A DNA stretch of 5,942 nucleotides from Betaproteobacteria bacterium (GTDB lineage: Bacteria; Pseudomonadota; Gammaproteobacteria; Burkholderiales; Casimicrobiaceae), in NCBI GenBank assembly GCA_005888955.1, contig VBCS01000121.1:1-5942 (forward strand), in the 5' to 3' direction. Both the position numbers and the translations under genes were made by a program. The notes under the pieces were generated by a model. It was not told the DNA's origin. It did not search any database and saw only the letters and a list, made by a program, of their open reading frames with translations. Below are positions 5,609-5,942 of this stretch, one piece after another (the first letter of the stretch is position 1; each line of letters opens with the position of its first letter).

Positions 5609-5942
5609 CTAGCCGCCGACAGGCTTCGGCGTTCCGGTGCCGTCGAGCTTTTGTGCACCAAGATCGCCCGCGTCGACGGTTTTCTCGAGGCCTTTGGCTT
5701 TCCTGCCCGGCGGCTGGTTTTGCGGGATGAAGTCCTCGGCGGCACCCGGCACGCTGTAATCGTAGGCCCAGCGATACACCACCGGTAACTCTTTGCCAAA
5801 GTTGCCGTGCTTCGGCGGTGTGTCGGGCGTTAGCCACTCCAACGTCGTGGCGCGCCAGGGGTTGCCACCGGCCGGCTTGCCATAGAAATAACTCCAGATC
5901 AGGTTGTATATGAAGACCACCTGGATGGCACCGACGATCAGC
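5609..5942 (-). CDS. ctaD: Cytochrome c oxidase subunit I, C-terminal end (partial)
   Basis: Only the last 110 residues are present; the gene runs off the right edge, so its start, heme ligands and CuB histidines cannot be seen. Subunit I is the catalytic membrane subunit that reduces oxygen at the heme a3/CuB centre and pumps protons. The visible part opens with the end of the final transmembrane helix (LIVGAIQVVFIYNLIWSYFYG). It then carries the tail typical of the family: NPWRATTLEW, TPPKHGNFGKELPVVYR and YDYSVPGAAEDF. The last roughly 35 residues are polar, rich in Lys, Gly and Pro, and unlike any domain I know. The stop codon TAG is two bases before the GTG proposed for the next gene, so the two are probably translated together. 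The family call is secure. Whether this is an aa3 or a caa3/CoxN-type enzyme depends on subunit II, which would be encoded upstream of the window. Confidence 0.93.
   Translation of the reverse strand, partial: LIVGAIQVVFIYNLIWSYFYGKPAGGNPWRATTLEWLTPDTPPKHGNFGKELPVVYRWAYDYSVPGAAEDFIPQNQPPGRKAKGLEKTVDAGDLGAQKLDGTGTPKPVGG

Noticed and set aside
5607..5837. N-terminal extension of the first subunit III-family frame
   Set aside because: It overlaps the subunit I tail, whose motifs (NPWRATTLEW, YDYSVPG) are certain; the extension is Arg-rich and not membrane-like.

Overview
The window is a high-GC proteobacterial chromosomal segment in which every supported gene lies on the minus strand, so transcription runs from position 5942 down to 1. 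The protein sequences suggest a beta- or gammaproteobacterium: a Tat-exported HiPIP, a ctaB carrying NCLVEQKID, and a prokaryotic subunit IV. The genus cannot be fixed from the sequence alone.

The core is a cytochrome c oxidase cluster. In order of transcription it holds the C-terminal end of subunit I (5609-5942, cut by the window edge), a first subunit III-family protein (4935-5606), a second subunit III-family protein (4194-4919) and a small three-helix subunit IV (3751-4185). These genes are packed 2 to 15 bases apart. Two subunit III-like genes following subunit I recall the alternative coxMNOP oxidase of Bradyrhizobium. Subunit II would be expected upstream, outside the window.

Next comes a looser, less GC-rich stretch (about 2640-3750). 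It holds an unrecognised two-helix membrane protein (3063-3632) and a high-potential iron-sulfur protein (mature part 2646-2855). Each has a clear Shine-Dalgarno site and about 115 bases of upstream spacer. The HiPIP twin-arginine leader (from 2947) is in a different frame from the mature domain, so the gene as written is frameshifted.

Assembly genes follow: ctaB, heme O synthase (1681-2571), overlaps the start of a SCO-type copper chaperone lipoprotein (1085-1681) by one base. The last gene (1-1041, running off the window) is a TPR protein leading into an O-GlcNAc-transferase-like catalytic domain, with no obvious link to respiration.

Together the cluster would build a heme-copper oxidase: ctaB starts heme A/O synthesis, SCO delivers copper to the CuA site of subunit II, and HiPIP is a plausible periplasmic electron donor. 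No RNA gene, mobile element, CRISPR array or convincing terminator was seen. No gene-free stretch exceeds 120 bases. Most of the window is an ordinary respiratory cluster; the HiPIP frameshift and the HiPIP/membrane-protein insert are the parts worth a second look.
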